64,000 nt of DNA from Erythrobacter sp. Alg231-14 (GCF_900149685.1 NZ_LT702999.1:806001-870000), one strand, 5' to 3'; counted from the stretch's first letter, positions 31,661 through 40,873 are shown. The notes: generated from the sequence alone by a model not told the origin. Program-made: numbers and translations.

Positions 31661-32332
31661 ATGACATCTAAGACTATGACACCGGTCCAAGCCGCCCACA
31701 CCGTGATCGAAACCATCACCCAGATGGCTCAGGAACAACGCCCGCTCATGCTGCGCGTTGTGCCCGAAGAGGGCGCGAATTTCTGGACACACTATCCCAA
31801 ATCCGATGCCCGCGATAAATTCTGCAAGGCGCGTTGGTATTACCATGTTCATGCACCGGGCAGCCGGGACGCTGGGGAACACGGCCACTTTCATTTGTTT
31901 CTGCACCGGACCCAATTGCCCAAAGGGTTGGAGCCCAAAGTGTGGCCACCGCAAGGCGAAGACGCCAAGGCGCACGTGACCCATTTGATCGCCCTCTCAA
32001 TCGACACCAACGGCATCCCGCGCAGTTGGTTTTCGGTGAACCGGTTTGTCACGAACGAATTTCTGTTCCCGGCCGAAACGATGATCGACCATTTGCCCGA
32101 TTTCAACGTCGACAACACCAAAGAAGACGATTGCGTCAACCGCTTCGTCACCGCGATGGTGGCGTTGTACCGCGATGAAATCGCAGAGCTTTTGCGCGAA
32201 CGCGATGCGAAGCATGCCGAATTGGTCGCCGAACATGGCGACGCCGCCTATGAAAAGACGAGCGGTTTGGAAGTGTTGTCTTCGATCCCGATCGACCTAG
32301 ACGCCAAAATCAGCGGGATGGATTTGGGCTAA
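31661..32332 (+). CDS. Conserved protein of unknown function
   Basis: A 223-residue cytoplasmic-looking protein. The core RWYYHVHAPGSRDAGEHGHFHLFLHR contains five histidines and looks like a possible metal or ligand site; ALSIDTNGIPRSWFSVNRFVT follows. I do not recognise a named family. A second ATG lies at 31676. Its stop overlaps the converging tlyA stop by 4 bp. Confidence 0.75.
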   Translation: MTSKTMTPVQAAHTVIETITQMAQEQRPLMLRVVPEEGANFWTHYPKSDARDKFCKARWYYHVHAPGSRDAGEHGHFHLFLHRTQLPKGLEPKVWPPQGEDAKAHVTHLIALSIDTNGIPRSWFSVNRFVTNEFLFPAETMIDHLPDFNVDNTKEDDCVNRFVTAMVALYRDEIAELLRERDAKHAELVAEHGDAAYEKTSGLEVLSSIPIDLDAKISGMDLG

Positions 32333-33117
32333 ACTCGCTTCGCCGAGACCAAAAATTCCACATTGCCTTGGGGGCCGGTGATTGGGCTTTCTACGATCCC
32401 ATCAATGACCCATCCTTCGCCTTCCAACCATGCGCGAACTTCGTCGCATACGCGGGCGTGTAGGTTCGTGTCACGCACCACACCACCTTTGCCGACTTCG
32501 TTTTTGGCGACTTCAAACTGCGGCTTTATCAATGCGACAAGTTGGCATTGCGGCGCGGCCAATTGCAGCGGCACATCAAGGACTTTGGAAAGGCCAATAA
32601 AGCTCGCGTCGCACACGACCCAATTGCATTCGCGGTTGATATGATCGCGGGTCAAAATCCGGGCGCTGGTTTGTTCATGCACGGCAACGCGCGGATCTTG
32701 GCGCAATTTCCACGCAAGTTGATTGGTCCCGCTGTCGACGGCAAAGACGTATGCGGCACCTTTGGTGAGCATGACGTCGGTAAAACCGCCCGTTGATGAC
32801 CCAACATCGATCGCCACCGCCCCCGTTGGATCAAGCGCGAAGTGGTCAATCGCATGGGCCAATTTGATGCCACCCCGGCTCACCCAAGGGTGATCCCTCC
32901 CGCGCACATCCAGCGGCGCATCCTCGGCGATCTGTTGTCCCGGCTTTGTCACTTTGGCTTCGCCCGCAAACACAACGCCCGCCATGATAAGCGCCTGAGC
33001 GCGGGTGCGGCTTTCGGCCAATTGCCGTTCTACAAGCAGATGATCGACACGCTTTTTCTTCGCCTTTTGCGGGCGGCGGTGGTCCATTTTTTTGGGGGTG
33101 TTGTGCGAATTGGTCAT
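32329..33117 (-). CDS. tlyA: TlyA-family rRNA 2'-O-methyltransferase
   Basis: A 262-residue protein with an N-terminal S4 RNA-binding domain (RVDHLLVERQLAESRTRAQALIMAGVV) and an FtsJ-type SAM-binding domain (AIDVGSSTGGFTDVMLTKGA, with VSRGGIKLAHAI before it). TlyA enzymes methylate 16S/23S rRNA cytidines in several bacteria; older annotations call them haemolysin. Starts at 33153 and 33087 are alternatives; 33117 is chosen without strong ribosome-binding evidence. Confidence 0.88.
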   Translation of the reverse strand: MTNSHNTPKKMDHRRPQKAKKKRVDHLLVERQLAESRTRAQALIMAGVVFAGEAKVTKPGQQIAEDAPLDVRGRDHPWVSRGGIKLAHAIDHFALDPTGAVAIDVGSSTGGFTDVMLTKGAAYVFAVDSGTNQLAWKLRQDPRVAVHEQTSARILTRDHINRECNWVVCDASFIGLSKVLDVPLQLAAPQCQLVALIKPQFEVAKNEVGKGGVVRDTNLHARVCDEVRAWLEGEGWVIDGIVESPITGPQGNVEFLVSAKRV

Positions 33118-33151
33118 AGACCATTTGAGCGATAGCGCGCATTGATGCGGC

Positions 33152-33727
33152 ATGAAAGCGATCTACTTACAAACCGCCGGTGCCGTCGTCCTTACCTTTG
33201 GGCTTGGTGCCCTTGTCGCGTGTGTTCCTGCGTCGGCGCCACCCGCGCCAACGCCACCGCCTGTTGCCGCCCCTGCTCCGACGCCAACGCCTGCCCCTGC
33301 GCCGGCACCGCCGCCTGTGATTCAGGAACCGGTCTACGACAATTACCTCGATGCGCCGCAAACGCCGGGAACATGGTTGTATCTCAGCGAACCGGGTGAG
33401 ACGCTTGCGCTCTATGGTGAAAATCCGCGTCAGCCGATCTTCATGGTGCGTTGCGCCGCAGGAGAGATCGCTTTAGCCCGCGCGACTGCATCGCCATCCA
33501 CCGCATCGCGCGCGATGAGCGTGCGGACAGAGACAACCAACCGCCAATTGCAAGCGGATCGCGTTGGCGACCGCCCTCTGGTTGCCGCAAATATTGCGGC
33601 GCGCGATCCGTTGCTGGACGCGATGGCCATCACGAAAGGTCGCTTTGCCGTTCAAGTCGAAGGCGAACGCACGCTCTACCTACCCGCATGGGTGGAGGTC
33701 AGCCGCGTGATCGAGGATTGCCGGTAA
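33152..33727 (+). CDS. Proline/alanine-rich lipoprotein of unknown function
   Basis: A 191-residue product. Residues 1-23 form a lipoprotein signal with a good lipobox (LVAC, Cys24). Residues 25-56 are a Pro/Ala linker; the folded remainder has the pattern TWLYLSEPGETLALYGENPRQPIFMVRC and may be a small beta domain. Function unknown. It is divergent from tlyA and starts 34 bp from the tlyA start. Confidence 0.75.
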   Translation: MKAIYLQTAGAVVLTFGLGALVACVPASAPPAPTPPPVAAPAPTPTPAPAPAPPPVIQEPVYDNYLDAPQTPGTWLYLSEPGETLALYGENPRQPIFMVRCAAGEIALARATASPSTASRAMSVRTETTNRQLQADRVGDRPLVAANIAARDPLLDAMAITKGRFAVQVEGERTLYLPAWVEVSRVIEDCR

Positions 33728-33786
33728 GCATACCGTTATTTCAAGCGCGCCAGATCGGGCGCAGCGAACACGTCCCCATAACAAAA

Positions 33787-33816
33787 GGGCGGTTCGGCAT
33801 AATGCGCGAACCGCCC
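33787..33816 (-). terminator. Terminator of the candidate RNA (both strands possible)
   Basis: GGGCGGTTCG/CGAACCGCCC arms with a small inner GCA/TGC stem. The minus strand continues TTTTGTT. On the plus strand it lies 60 bp after the lipoprotein gene and could serve it too, but the T-run there is poor. Confidence 0.75.
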
Positions 33817-33870
33817 TTCATGGTCAGCGGCCGTAAAGCGCCGCTCACGAAACCTTACTCGGTAAGAGGT

Positions 33871-33927
33871 TTACCGAATATGCTCCGTAGGGTGCTTCAC
33901 CGACCTCGCTACTGAACCATGAGACAT
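33871..33927 (-). CDS. 18-residue small frame behind an extended Shine-Dalgarno sequence
   Basis: ATG at 33927 gives MSHGSVARSVKHPTEHIR and a TAA stop. GGAGG lies 7 nt before the ATG, an ideal spacing. The peptide is basic and His-rich with no known family. The stop lies in a hairpin arm. The frame could be a real small protein or a regulatory leader. Confidence 0.45.
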   Translation of the reverse strand: MSHGSVARSVKHPTEHIR

Positions 33928-33945
33928 CGGATCACCTCCTTTCGC

Positions 33946-33973
33946 GCTATAAAGCCAAGACCAGCCGTTTCAC
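33946..33973 (-). promoter_or_regulatory. Predicted promoter of the candidate RNA
   Basis: GTGAAA (plus 33968-33973) and TATAGC (plus 33946-33951) on the minus strand, 16 bp apart; each matches four of six consensus bases. It would start transcription right at the anti-16S segment. The rest of the gap to ilvE (33974-34266) shows nothing I can name. Confidence 0.45.
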
Positions 33974-34266
33974 CGGGGGCCAAGAACGTCGTTTACCGCC
34001 GCTCTCACCCACCTTTGTGAATCATGACCGGCCAAGCGACAAGTCTTGTATTTATCTTTTCCCACGTCATAATCCGGCGCTTCCGCGTATCAAAAGCACT
34101 CTTTCCCCTTTCAGCCATGCTGAAGCGGGCGAATTCGACGCGTGCCATCGAGGTTTGGCTGCGCGATTGTGGAAATTAACAAAGGAATCGCCAAAACACC
34201 CGGTACTGCGCATCGGCATGCTCTTGGGGCTTGCCCTGATTTGCGCAGGTCAGTAATCGCCCTTGC

Positions 34267-35361
34267 ATGCAATTTACGACGATCCCACACCCCGCCCCCA
34301 CGCCAGACGCTGAGCGTGAAGCAGCCATTGCCGATCCCGGATTTGGCACAGTCTTTACCGATCACATGGTCACCATCGACTATGACGAAGCGGATAAAGA
34401 GGCCGGCGGCACCGGTTGGCATTCTCCAACGATCGGCCCTCGGGTCCCCATCCCGCTCGATCCAGCGGCCAGCGTCCTTCACTACGCGCAGGAAATATTC
34501 GAAGGCATGAAGGCCTTTACCCATGCCGATGGCGGTATGGCGATGTTCCGGCCGGAGGCGAACGCATCGCGTTTCAACGCCAGCGCTCGCCGGATGGCGA
34601 TGCCGGAAATTCCAGAAGAACTGTTTCTCGAAGCGGTTCGGCTTGCGGTGAAGACCGACGCGAAATGGATGCCACCTGTGGATGGCGGATCGCTCTATAT
34701 CCGCCCGTTTATGTTCGCGTCTGAGGCGTTTTTGGGTGTGCGCCCGGCACGGCAGTACAAATTCGTCGTTATCTTGGTGTCGACCAGCAATTATTTCAAA
34801 GGTGGCGTGAACCCGGTCAAAATCTGGGTCAGTCAAGATTACGTCCGCGCAGCCCCCGGCGGCACAGGCGCGGCAAAAACCGGCGGCAATTACGCCGCCA
34901 GCCTTGTCCCGCAAGCCGAAGCGATTTCAAAAGGATGCGATCAGGTCGTGTTCCTTGACGCTGCGAACCACAAATGGGTCGAAGAATTGGGCGGAATGAA
35001 CTTGTTCTTTATCCGCCGCGACGGCAGCGTCATCACCCCGCCGCTGACCGGCACAATCCTGCCCGGCATCACCCGCGACAGCCTGATCGCGATGCTGCGC
35101 GAAGAGGGGCTGGAAGTGCGCGAGGAACCCTATTCGATAGACCAATGGCGCACTGAGGCGGAAAGCGGCGAGCTGCTCGAAACGCTCGCCTGCGGCACCG
35201 CAGCGGTTGTGACCCCGGTTGGCACAGTCGCATCACCCGATGGGGAGTTTACCATCGGCACCGGCGGCATTGGTCAAATGGCAATGAAAATGCGCGAACG
35301 TTTGGTCGGGCTGCAAAATGGACAGATCGGCGACCAGCACGGCTGGGTGATGCGGGTTTGA
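34267..35361 (+). CDS. ilvE: Branched-chain amino acid aminotransferase
   Basis: A 364-residue class IV PLP aminotransferase, the last step of leucine, isoleucine and valine synthesis. The PLP lysine is in GAAKTGGNYAAS, and FEGMKAF and EELGGMNLFF are family blocks. It is followed directly by trhO (3 bp). Confidence 0.95.
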   Translation: MQFTTIPHPAPTPDAEREAAIADPGFGTVFTDHMVTIDYDEADKEAGGTGWHSPTIGPRVPIPLDPAASVLHYAQEIFEGMKAFTHADGGMAMFRPEANASRFNASARRMAMPEIPEELFLEAVRLAVKTDAKWMPPVDGGSLYIRPFMFASEAFLGVRPARQYKFVVILVSTSNYFKGGVNPVKIWVSQDYVRAAPGGTGAAKTGGNYAASLVPQAEAISKGCDQVVFLDAANHKWVEELGGMNLFFIRRDGSVITPPLTGTILPGITRDSLIAMLREEGLEVREEPYSIDQWRTEAESGELLETLACGTAAVVTPVGTVASPDGEFTIGTGGIGQMAMKMRERLVGLQNGQIGDQHGWVMRV

Positions 35362-35364
35362 ATT

Positions 35365-36402
35365 GTGGCTGAAACAATCCAAGTCGCCGCTCTTTATTGC
35401 TTCGCGCCGTTCGATGATCCGGCTGCGCTTCAACCGGCTTTGCAGGCCGCGTGCGAAGACGCCGAAGTGTGCGGAACTGTATTGCTCGCCCCAGAGGGTG
35501 TGAACGGTACGATTGCGGGATCCGCCCAAGGCATTGAACAGGTGTTGAATCACATTCGTTCGCTGCCCGGTTGCGGCGAATTCGATGTCAAATTCTCCCA
35601 CGCAGAAGAACGCCCGTTTAACCGCATGAAAGTCCGGTTGAAACGTGAGATCGTGACAATGGGCGAACCGGACATAGACCCCCGCGCCAGCGTTGGCAGC
35701 TATGTTGCGCCGCAGGATTGGAACGCGCTCATCAGCGATCCCGACACCATCGTGATCGACACCCGCAACGATTATGAAGTCGCCATCGGGACGTTCGAAG
35801 GCGCGGTCGATCCCAAGACCCCCAGCTTTCGCGACTTTCCAGCATGGTTTCGCGAACACCGCGACGATTTGCTGGAGGGCAAGAAACGCGTGGCGATGTT
35901 CTGCACCGGCGGCATTCGCTGTGAGAAATCGACCAGTTTCCTGCGCAAAGAAGGCGTGGAGGATGTGTTCCACCTCAAAGGCGGCATCCTCAAATATCTC
36001 GAGACGGTGCCCGAAGCGGACAGCAAATGGGACGGTGAATGCTTCGTCTTTGACCAACGCGTTGCAGTGAAACACGGCTTAGAGCTTGGCTCATACGGGC
36101 AATGTTTTGCGTGCCGTATGCCGTTGAGCGAGGCGGAGATGGCATCAGATGATTACATGCCGGGCGTCGCTTGTCCGCATTGCATCGACACCCGTGATGA
36201 AGCGCAGCGCGCACGCTATGCCGAGCGGCAACGCCAACAACAATTGGCAAAGCAGCGCGGCGAAGCTCATGTGGGCGCCACGCTCAAAGATGCGGCTGAT
36301 TCCGCACAAGACAGCGCGCCAAACCTTCCGGATGGCGGGTGGGAGGCCAACTTCCCCATTGGGCTTTCTCCTGACGTTGACAAGCAAGAGAGCGGCGATT
36401 GA
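35365..36402 (+). CDS. trhO: tRNA uridine(34) hydroxylase / rhodanese-domain protein
   Basis: A 345-residue UPF0176 protein with an N-terminal acylphosphatase-like part, a rhodanese domain (catalytic loop CTGGIRC, Cys180-Cys186, followed by EKS) and a C-terminal zinc-type cysteine region (CFACRMP and CPHC). TrhO hydroxylates wobble uridine for 5-methoxyuridine. It starts with GTG, 3 bp after ilvE, and overlaps the next gene by 4 bp. Confidence 0.9.
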   Translation: MAETIQVAALYCFAPFDDPAALQPALQAACEDAEVCGTVLLAPEGVNGTIAGSAQGIEQVLNHIRSLPGCGEFDVKFSHAEERPFNRMKVRLKREIVTMGEPDIDPRASVGSYVAPQDWNALISDPDTIVIDTRNDYEVAIGTFEGAVDPKTPSFRDFPAWFREHRDDLLEGKKRVAMFCTGGIRCEKSTSFLRKEGVEDVFHLKGGILKYLETVPEADSKWDGECFVFDQRVAVKHGLELGSYGQCFACRMPLSEAEMASDDYMPGVACPHCIDTRDEAQRARYAERQRQQQLAKQRGEAHVGATLKDAADSAQDSAPNLPDGGWEANFPIGLSPDVDKQESGD

Positions 36403-37058
36403 GCACCCTCCCCACCCTCTATTCCTTTCGACGCTGTCCCTATGCGATGCGCGCGCGGATGGCTCTTTGGATTGCGGGCATTGCGGTTGAACTGCGCGAA
36501 GTGAAATTGGCCGATAAGCCGCCAGAATTGATCGCGGCTTCGGTCAAGGCGACCGTTCCTGTTCTTGTTCTAACCGATGGCACAATCGTTGAAGAAAGCG
36601 TCGCGATAATGCGCTGGGCTTTGGCCCAAAGCGATCCCGAAAATTGGCTTGGCGGAGACGATGCCGGGTTGATTGCTCAAGCCGATGGCCCGTTCAAACA
36701 TCACCTTGATCGGTACAAATACCCCAACCGCTACAGCGAAGAGCCGGATCACGGCGCCGTTGATCATCGCGCACTCGGGTTGGCCATTCTTGAACAATTG
36801 GATGCGCGGATTGGCGCACATGGCCAATTGTGCGGGGCCAATCGATCATTGTCCGATATCGCGCTTTTCCCCTTCATCCGCCAATTCGCCAATCACGACC
36901 GCGGATGGTTCGACGCGCTCGACCTGCCGCATTTGCACCCGTGGTTGGCGGGGCATCTCGCATCCAATCTGTTTGCGCAGATCATGCCAAAGTTCACGCC
37001 GTGGAAATCCGGCGATGCCCCGATCGCATTTGGCCCAATGATCGAAACAGGCGTTTAG
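36399..37058 (+). CDS. Glutathione S-transferase-like protein
   Basis: A 219-residue GST fold with a TTG start that overlaps the trhO stop (TTGA). The active-site loop is [11 protein letters not shown], a CPxx form as in glutaredoxin-like GSTs, and the C-terminal helical domain has the [16 protein letters not shown] motif. The substrate is unknown. Confidence 0.85.
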   Translation: MSTLPTLYSFRRCPYAMRARMALWIAGIAVELREVKLADKPPELIAASVKATVPVLVLTDGTIVEESVAIMRWALAQSDPENWLGGDDAGLIAQADGPFKHHLDRYKYPNRYSEEPDHGAVDHRALGLAILEQLDARIGAHGQLCGANRSLSDIALFPFIRQFANHDRGWFDALDLPHLHPWLAGHLASNLFAQIMPKFTPWKSGDAPIAFGPMIETGV

Positions 37059-37092
37059 TCAAAGTTTACGCAATTCCGCTACGACAACGGTC

Positions 37093-37470
37093 ATGCAAAG
37101 CCTCGCGCCCGATTTTCGCGTTACGCGCAACGACGCCAATCGAGAGATCCATTGGGTCGCCATCGGTTTGTGGACGGAACAGACATTGGCCGATTTGCAG
37201 GCTAAACTCATCCAGATGGCCAAACCCTATTTAGAAGATCGCCAAGGGTTTCGGGTCCTAGGCGATCTGCGCGAATTGGCGGTGCAATCGCGCGAAATGG
37301 CCGAGAAAATTCGCCAATCGCAAGAAGCCTCTGCCCAATTGGGTGTCGAACGGATGGCATTTGTCTATTCGTCGGTGTTGGTGAAGCAACAATTTCGCCG
37401 GTTAAGCGCTGCGCTTGAGATTGAATTTTTTGACAACAAAGCCGACGCGATCAACTGGCTTCGCGGGTAA
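37093..37470 (+). CDS. SpoIIAA/STAS-like protein, copy 1
   Basis: A 125-residue cytoplasmic protein. It and the next gene share a C-terminal block (VKQQFRRLSAALEIEFFDNKADAINWLRG here), so they are paralogues. The fold resembles the SpoIIAA-like STAS group, but no signal partner is in view. Confidence 0.6.
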   Translation: MQSLAPDFRVTRNDANREIHWVAIGLWTEQTLADLQAKLIQMAKPYLEDRQGFRVLGDLRELAVQSREMAEKIRQSQEASAQLGVERMAFVYSSVLVKQQFRRLSAALEIEFFDNKADAINWLRG

Positions 37471-37562
37471 CACAGTCCCAAACGCACAGGTCAGTATCGT
37501 TCCGAAACGACCATTGGTTTTCGGCAAGCACTCTTGAACATTTTGCCATTAGGATCGTTCCC

Positions 37563-37958
37563 ATGACTGATCTTGCGCCAACATCCCATGTTTCCAACGA
37601 TTTGCATCGCGGAGAATTGTATTTCTCGATCGCGGGCCTTTGGGAGCTCGAAGACATGAAAGATTTCGTGATCGAATTGAACAAAAACGCTTGGCCTTTG
37701 GTCAAAGCGGGTCACAAAATTCATGTTATCGGCGCAATGGAAGGATTCGTGCCGCAGACGCGGGAAACGGGTGACGTGATCCGCGATCATTTGATTGAAT
37801 CGCGCCAACATGGGCTGACGAGGGTCGCGTTGTATGGCGCTTCGTCGCTGGTGAAACTGCAATATAAGCGGTTGAGCAAAGGCATCGATGTGGAATTTTT
37901 TGATTCCAAATTCGAAGCGGCACGATGGCTGCGCCGTCCTTATGAAGACGCCGCCTAA
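37563..37958 (+). CDS. SpoIIAA/STAS-like protein, copy 2
   Basis: A 131-residue paralogue of the gene before it; the shared block reads LVKLQYKRLSKGIDVEFFDSKFEAARWLRR. The middle part (VIGAMEGFVPQTRETGDVIRDHL) is more divergent. A 92-bp gap separates the pair, and its stop overlaps the converging lysR stop by 4 bp. Confidence 0.6.
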   Translation: MTDLAPTSHVSNDLHRGELYFSIAGLWELEDMKDFVIELNKNAWPLVKAGHKIHVIGAMEGFVPQTRETGDVIRDHLIESRQHGLTRVALYGASSLVKLQYKRLSKGIDVEFFDSKFEAARWLRRPYEDAA

Positions 37959-38863
37959 TCGGTTTGGGTTCGGGCCAATTCGTTTCGAAACGCATCGATA
38001 AGCCAGTGGGTCGCCGGGCCCAATTGCGCATCGCGCCGCCACAAAGCCATCAAATCATATTCGGCGCCCGGATCTTCGGGTAGGTCGAGTTCAACCAATC
38101 GCCCCGATGCCAGATCATCGGCGACCATATTGCGCGGCATGTTGCCCCACCCCAACCCTTCTCTCAAAAGCGAATGTTTGGCGGCTAGGTCACCCAGCCT
38201 CCAGGTTAGCGGGCTGAGCACCGAGAATTCGCGCCCTTGAGTGCGGCTGGATCGATCGGACAAAACCAATTGCAAATGATTGCGTGTCTCGCCTGGCGCG
38301 ATCTCTTGTTGTGTCAGAGGATGCTCCGGCCCGGCCACCGGAATGAGCATCACGGACCCCACCGCCTGTTTCTCCAACATCGGGTCATCCCCAATCGTCG
38401 GTCCACCAATCGCCAATTGCGCGTCTTCATCGATCAAACATGACACAACCGCGCCCAAGGCCTCCACCCGCAAACGCAGCGCCACGGTGGGATACCAATC
38501 GCGAAACGAGCGCAGGACATGCGCGGTCACCTCGCCTGGAACCATTGCATCAACGACTAAGGTCAGTCGGGTTTCCACCCCGGCATGGATGCTTTGTGTC
38601 TTGGCCAACAAAGCATCGACACGATCGGTGATCGAACGCGCCTCTGCCAACAACCCTTCGCCAGCTTCGGTTAGGATCGGTTTGCGCGACCCCTCACGTT
38701 CAAACAATGTCACCGCCAATTGCGCCTCCAACTGAGCGATGCCGTAACTGATGGCGGAAACGGCGCGGGCCATGTCTCGCGCGGCGGCGCCAAAACTGCC
38801 GAGTTCGGCGACCTTTAGGAATATGCGCAATTGATCGAGGCTGGGATCACCGAGTTTCATCAT
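37955..38863 (-). CDS. LysR-family regulator of the pirin-azoR-doxX genes
   Basis: A 302-residue LysR protein with the helix-turn-helix at residues 9-50 (LDQLRIFLKVAELGSFGAAARDMARAVSAISYGIAQLE). It is divergent from the pirin operon and an inverted repeat lies 2 bp before its start, which makes control of both plausible. The inducer is unknown; the targets suggest a quinone or electrophile. Confidence 0.9.
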   Translation of the reverse strand: MMKLGDPSLDQLRIFLKVAELGSFGAAARDMARAVSAISYGIAQLEAQLAVTLFEREGSRKPILTEAGEGLLAEARSITDRVDALLAKTQSIHAGVETRLTLVVDAMVPGEVTAHVLRSFRDWYPTVALRLRVEALGAVVSCLIDEDAQLAIGGPTIGDDPMLEKQAVGSVMLIPVAGPEHPLTQQEIAPGETRNHLQLVLSDRSSRTQGREFSVLSPLTWRLGDLAAKHSLLREGLGWGNMPRNMVADDLASGRLVELDLPEDPGAEYDLMALWRRDAQLGPATHWLIDAFRNELARTQTD

Positions 38864-38865
38864 AG

Positions 38866-38888
38866 AATGTTCGGATAGTTAGAACATT
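38866..38888. promoter_or_regulatory. LysR operator-like inverted repeat
   Basis: AATGTTC and GAACATT are perfect 7-bp arms separated by 9 bp (TTC-N9-GAA), the T-N11-A style of LysR sites. It abuts the lysR start codon and overlaps its expected ribosome-binding region, suiting autorepression. The pirin start lies 78 bp away. Confidence 0.65.
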
Positions 38889-38966
38889 TTATCAAGTTTT
38901 ATCGCACTTATCCAATCACACTTTCGATCGTATCTCCTTTCTCAACGAACAAACGGAGACACTGAG

Positions 38967-39668
38967 ATGATCGAACTGCGTCCATTCAAATCGCTGGGTT
39001 CCGCCAATCACGGTTGGCTTGATGCCCATCACCACTTCGCCTTTGGCGGCTATCACGCACCTGATCGCGTCAATTGGGGCTCTCTTCGGGTCTGGAACGA
39101 CGACACGATCGCGCCCGGCACCGGCTTTCCCCTGCACCCCCACAACGACATGGAAATCATCACCTATGTCCGCAAAGGGGCCATCACGCATCGCGACAAT
39201 CAAGGGAATGAAGGCCGCACAGAAGCGGGCGACGTTCAGGTCATGAGCGCTGGAACCGGCATCCAGCATTCAGAATACAATCGCGAGGACGAAGACACAG
39301 AGATCTTCCAAATCTGGATCATTCCGGACACTCGCGGAGGAGAGCCAAGTTGGGGCGCTCGCAGCTTCCCCAAGGCCGATCGTTCCGGTGCGTTTGTGCC
39401 GCTCGCCAGCGGGGCTTCGAATGATGATGACGCCTTGCCGATCCGCACCAATGCAAGCGTCTTGGGCGCATCGATCAAAGCCGGCGATAGCGTGACCTAC
39501 ACCCCGGCCTCTGCCGACCGTCACCTGTATTTGGTGCCCGCCATCGGCAAAGTTCGGGTCGACGATGTGGAGGCGAATGCCCGTGATGGCGTCGCCATCA
39601 CTCAACATGCCGCAATTACGGTCACTGCGATTGAAGACAGCGAAATTGTCCTCGTGGACGCTGTTTAA
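38967..39668 (+). CDS. Pirin-family protein (bicupin)
   Basis: A 233-residue pirin close to YhhW/quercetinase types. Metal-site histidines lie in LHPHNDMEIITYV and GTGIQHSEYNRED. Such proteins bind iron and some oxidise quercetin. It starts the operon pirin-azoR-doxX, with 96 bp to azoR. Confidence 0.92.
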   Translation: MIELRPFKSLGSANHGWLDAHHHFAFGGYHAPDRVNWGSLRVWNDDTIAPGTGFPLHPHNDMEIITYVRKGAITHRDNQGNEGRTEAGDVQVMSAGTGIQHSEYNREDEDTEIFQIWIIPDTRGGEPSWGARSFPKADRSGAFVPLASGASNDDDALPIRTNASVLGASIKAGDSVTYTPASADRHLYLVPAIGKVRVDDVEANARDGVAITQHAAITVTAIEDSEIVLVDAV

Positions 39669-39764
39669 CACACCCCCTCGGCGCCGGTCTGCCCCCCTCC
39701 TTCCCCATCCAAGGATCAGGCCGGCCCCACCCCTTTTTTCCAACTTTTCTAGGAGTATCCCATC

Positions 39765-40358
39765 ATGACCAATATCCTTCACATCACCGCCAGCATCCGC
39801 AAAGACGACAGCGTTTCCACCGCTCTTGGCAATGCGTTGACCGCTGGATTGGCCGCAAAATCGGGCGCAACGATCACCGCCCGCGATCTTAGCGATCAAG
39901 CCCTACCCTTCGTAAGCGAAGATCGTTTCGCGGCGGGCCTAACCCCTGCCGCAGAACGCACCGCGGATCAGGCCGAACTGGCCGAAGTTGGCGATATATT
40001 GATCGCCGAACTGCAGGCCGCCGACACAATTGTCATCAGCTCGCCAATGTACAATTTCGGCGCACCGGCATCGCTTAAAGCATGGGCCGATCTGGTTGCG
40101 CGCGCAGGGACTACATTCAAATATACAGAGAATGGGCCGGTCGGACTGTTGGAGGGCAAAACCGCCTATATCGCCGCCGCATCCGGCGGAACTCCAGTGG
40201 GCGGGGACATGGATTTCATGTCGAATTGGTTGACCTTTTTCCTCGGCTTTTTGGGGGTCAAGGATGTTCAAATCATCGCCGCCGATGGCATCATGGGCAC
40301 AGACGGCGCAGACAAAATTGCCGCCGCCCACGCGCGCATTGCAGACATCACAGCATAA
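39765..40358 (+). CDS. azoR: FMN-dependent NADH-azoreductase
   Basis: A 197-residue flavodoxin-fold quinone reductase. The phosphate loop is ITASIRKDDSVS near the N-terminus; MYNFGAPASLKAW and ASGGTP are flavin contacts. Its likely role is two-electron reduction of quinones. It fits the pirin and DoxX neighbours. Confidence 0.92.
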   Translation: MTNILHITASIRKDDSVSTALGNALTAGLAAKSGATITARDLSDQALPFVSEDRFAAGLTPAAERTADQAELAEVGDILIAELQAADTIVISSPMYNFGAPASLKAWADLVARAGTTFKYTENGPVGLLEGKTAYIAAASGGTPVGGDMDFMSNWLTFFLGFLGVKDVQIIAADGIMGTDGADKIAAAHARIADITA

Positions 40359-40382
40359 GCATCTATTCCAAGGGGAATTACA

Positions 40383-40784
40383 ATGAACACCACCCAGATT
40401 TCATCGCCTCAGCAAGATGCCACCGCGCTCGTCGGGCGCCTGTTGCTTGCCGCTTTGTTTGTCTTAGCGGGTATCAACAAGATCGGCGCAGCGGAGGGGA
40501 TGACAGGATACATAGCCTCTGCCGGATTGCCCGCGCCAGAATTGATCTTTTACGCAACGGTCGCGCTTGAAATTGGCGGCGGACTGTTGCTCGCTGTGGG
40601 GCTTAAGGCGCGCTATGCCGCCGCCGCACTCGGTTTGTTCAGCATCGCCGCGGCAGTGCTGTTTCACAACAATTTTGCCGAGCAAGCCGAGATTACGAGC
40701 TTTCTCAAGAACTTCGCGATCGGTGGCGGTATGTTCATGGTCGCCGCATTCGGTCCGGGGCGTTACTCGATTGATCGCGGATGA
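40383..40784 (+). CDS. DoxX family membrane protein
   Basis: A 133-residue four-helix membrane protein (LVGRLLLAALFVLAGINKI; VALEIGGGLLLAVGLKARYAA). DoxX proteins often accompany redox or detoxification genes. It is last of the LysR-controlled operon and is followed by a bidirectional terminator. Confidence 0.88.
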   Translation: MNTTQISSPQQDATALVGRLLLAALFVLAGINKIGAAEGMTGYIASAGLPAPELIFYATVALEIGGGLLLAVGLKARYAAAALGLFSIAAAVLFHNNFAEQAEITSFLKNFAIGGGMFMVAAFGPGRYSIDRG

Positions 40785-40816
40785 TTTGGCCCCAATCGGC
40801 CGCGCATAACACAGGA

Positions 40817-40851
40817 AAAGGGTCGGGCTGCGAAATGCAGTCCGGCCCTTT
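40817..40851. terminator. Bidirectional terminator between doxX and nadE
   Basis: A 15-bp stem (AAAGGGTCGGGCTGC with GCAGTCCGGCCCTTT, two G-T pairs) and a 5-nt loop separate two converging genes. T- and A-runs flank both sides. Confidence 0.8.
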
Positions 40852-40873
40852 CTATTGCCTCATCCCGGCCAGA

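Larger units (their letters stand above)
33783..33942 (-). ncRNA. Candidate ~160-nt RNA with anti-16S 5' end
   Basis: A minus-strand unit with a predicted promoter (33946-33973) and a terminator (33783-33816). The predicted 5' end reads AAAGGAGGTGATCC (33929-33942), complementary to all 14 bases of the usual 16S rRNA 3' end. It is followed by an 18-codon frame and three hairpins: AAACCTTAC/GTAAGAGGTTT (33850-33872), AGCGGC/GCCGCT (33826-33845) and the terminator. I know of no named RNA that matches. Confidence 0.6.

Noticed and set aside
33929..33943. Fragment of a 16S rRNA gene on the plus strand (GGATCACCTCCTTT)
   Set aside because: The similarity stops at 14-15 bases; the upstream bases do not match 16S, so it is read as an extended Shine-Dalgarno sequence on the minus strand.
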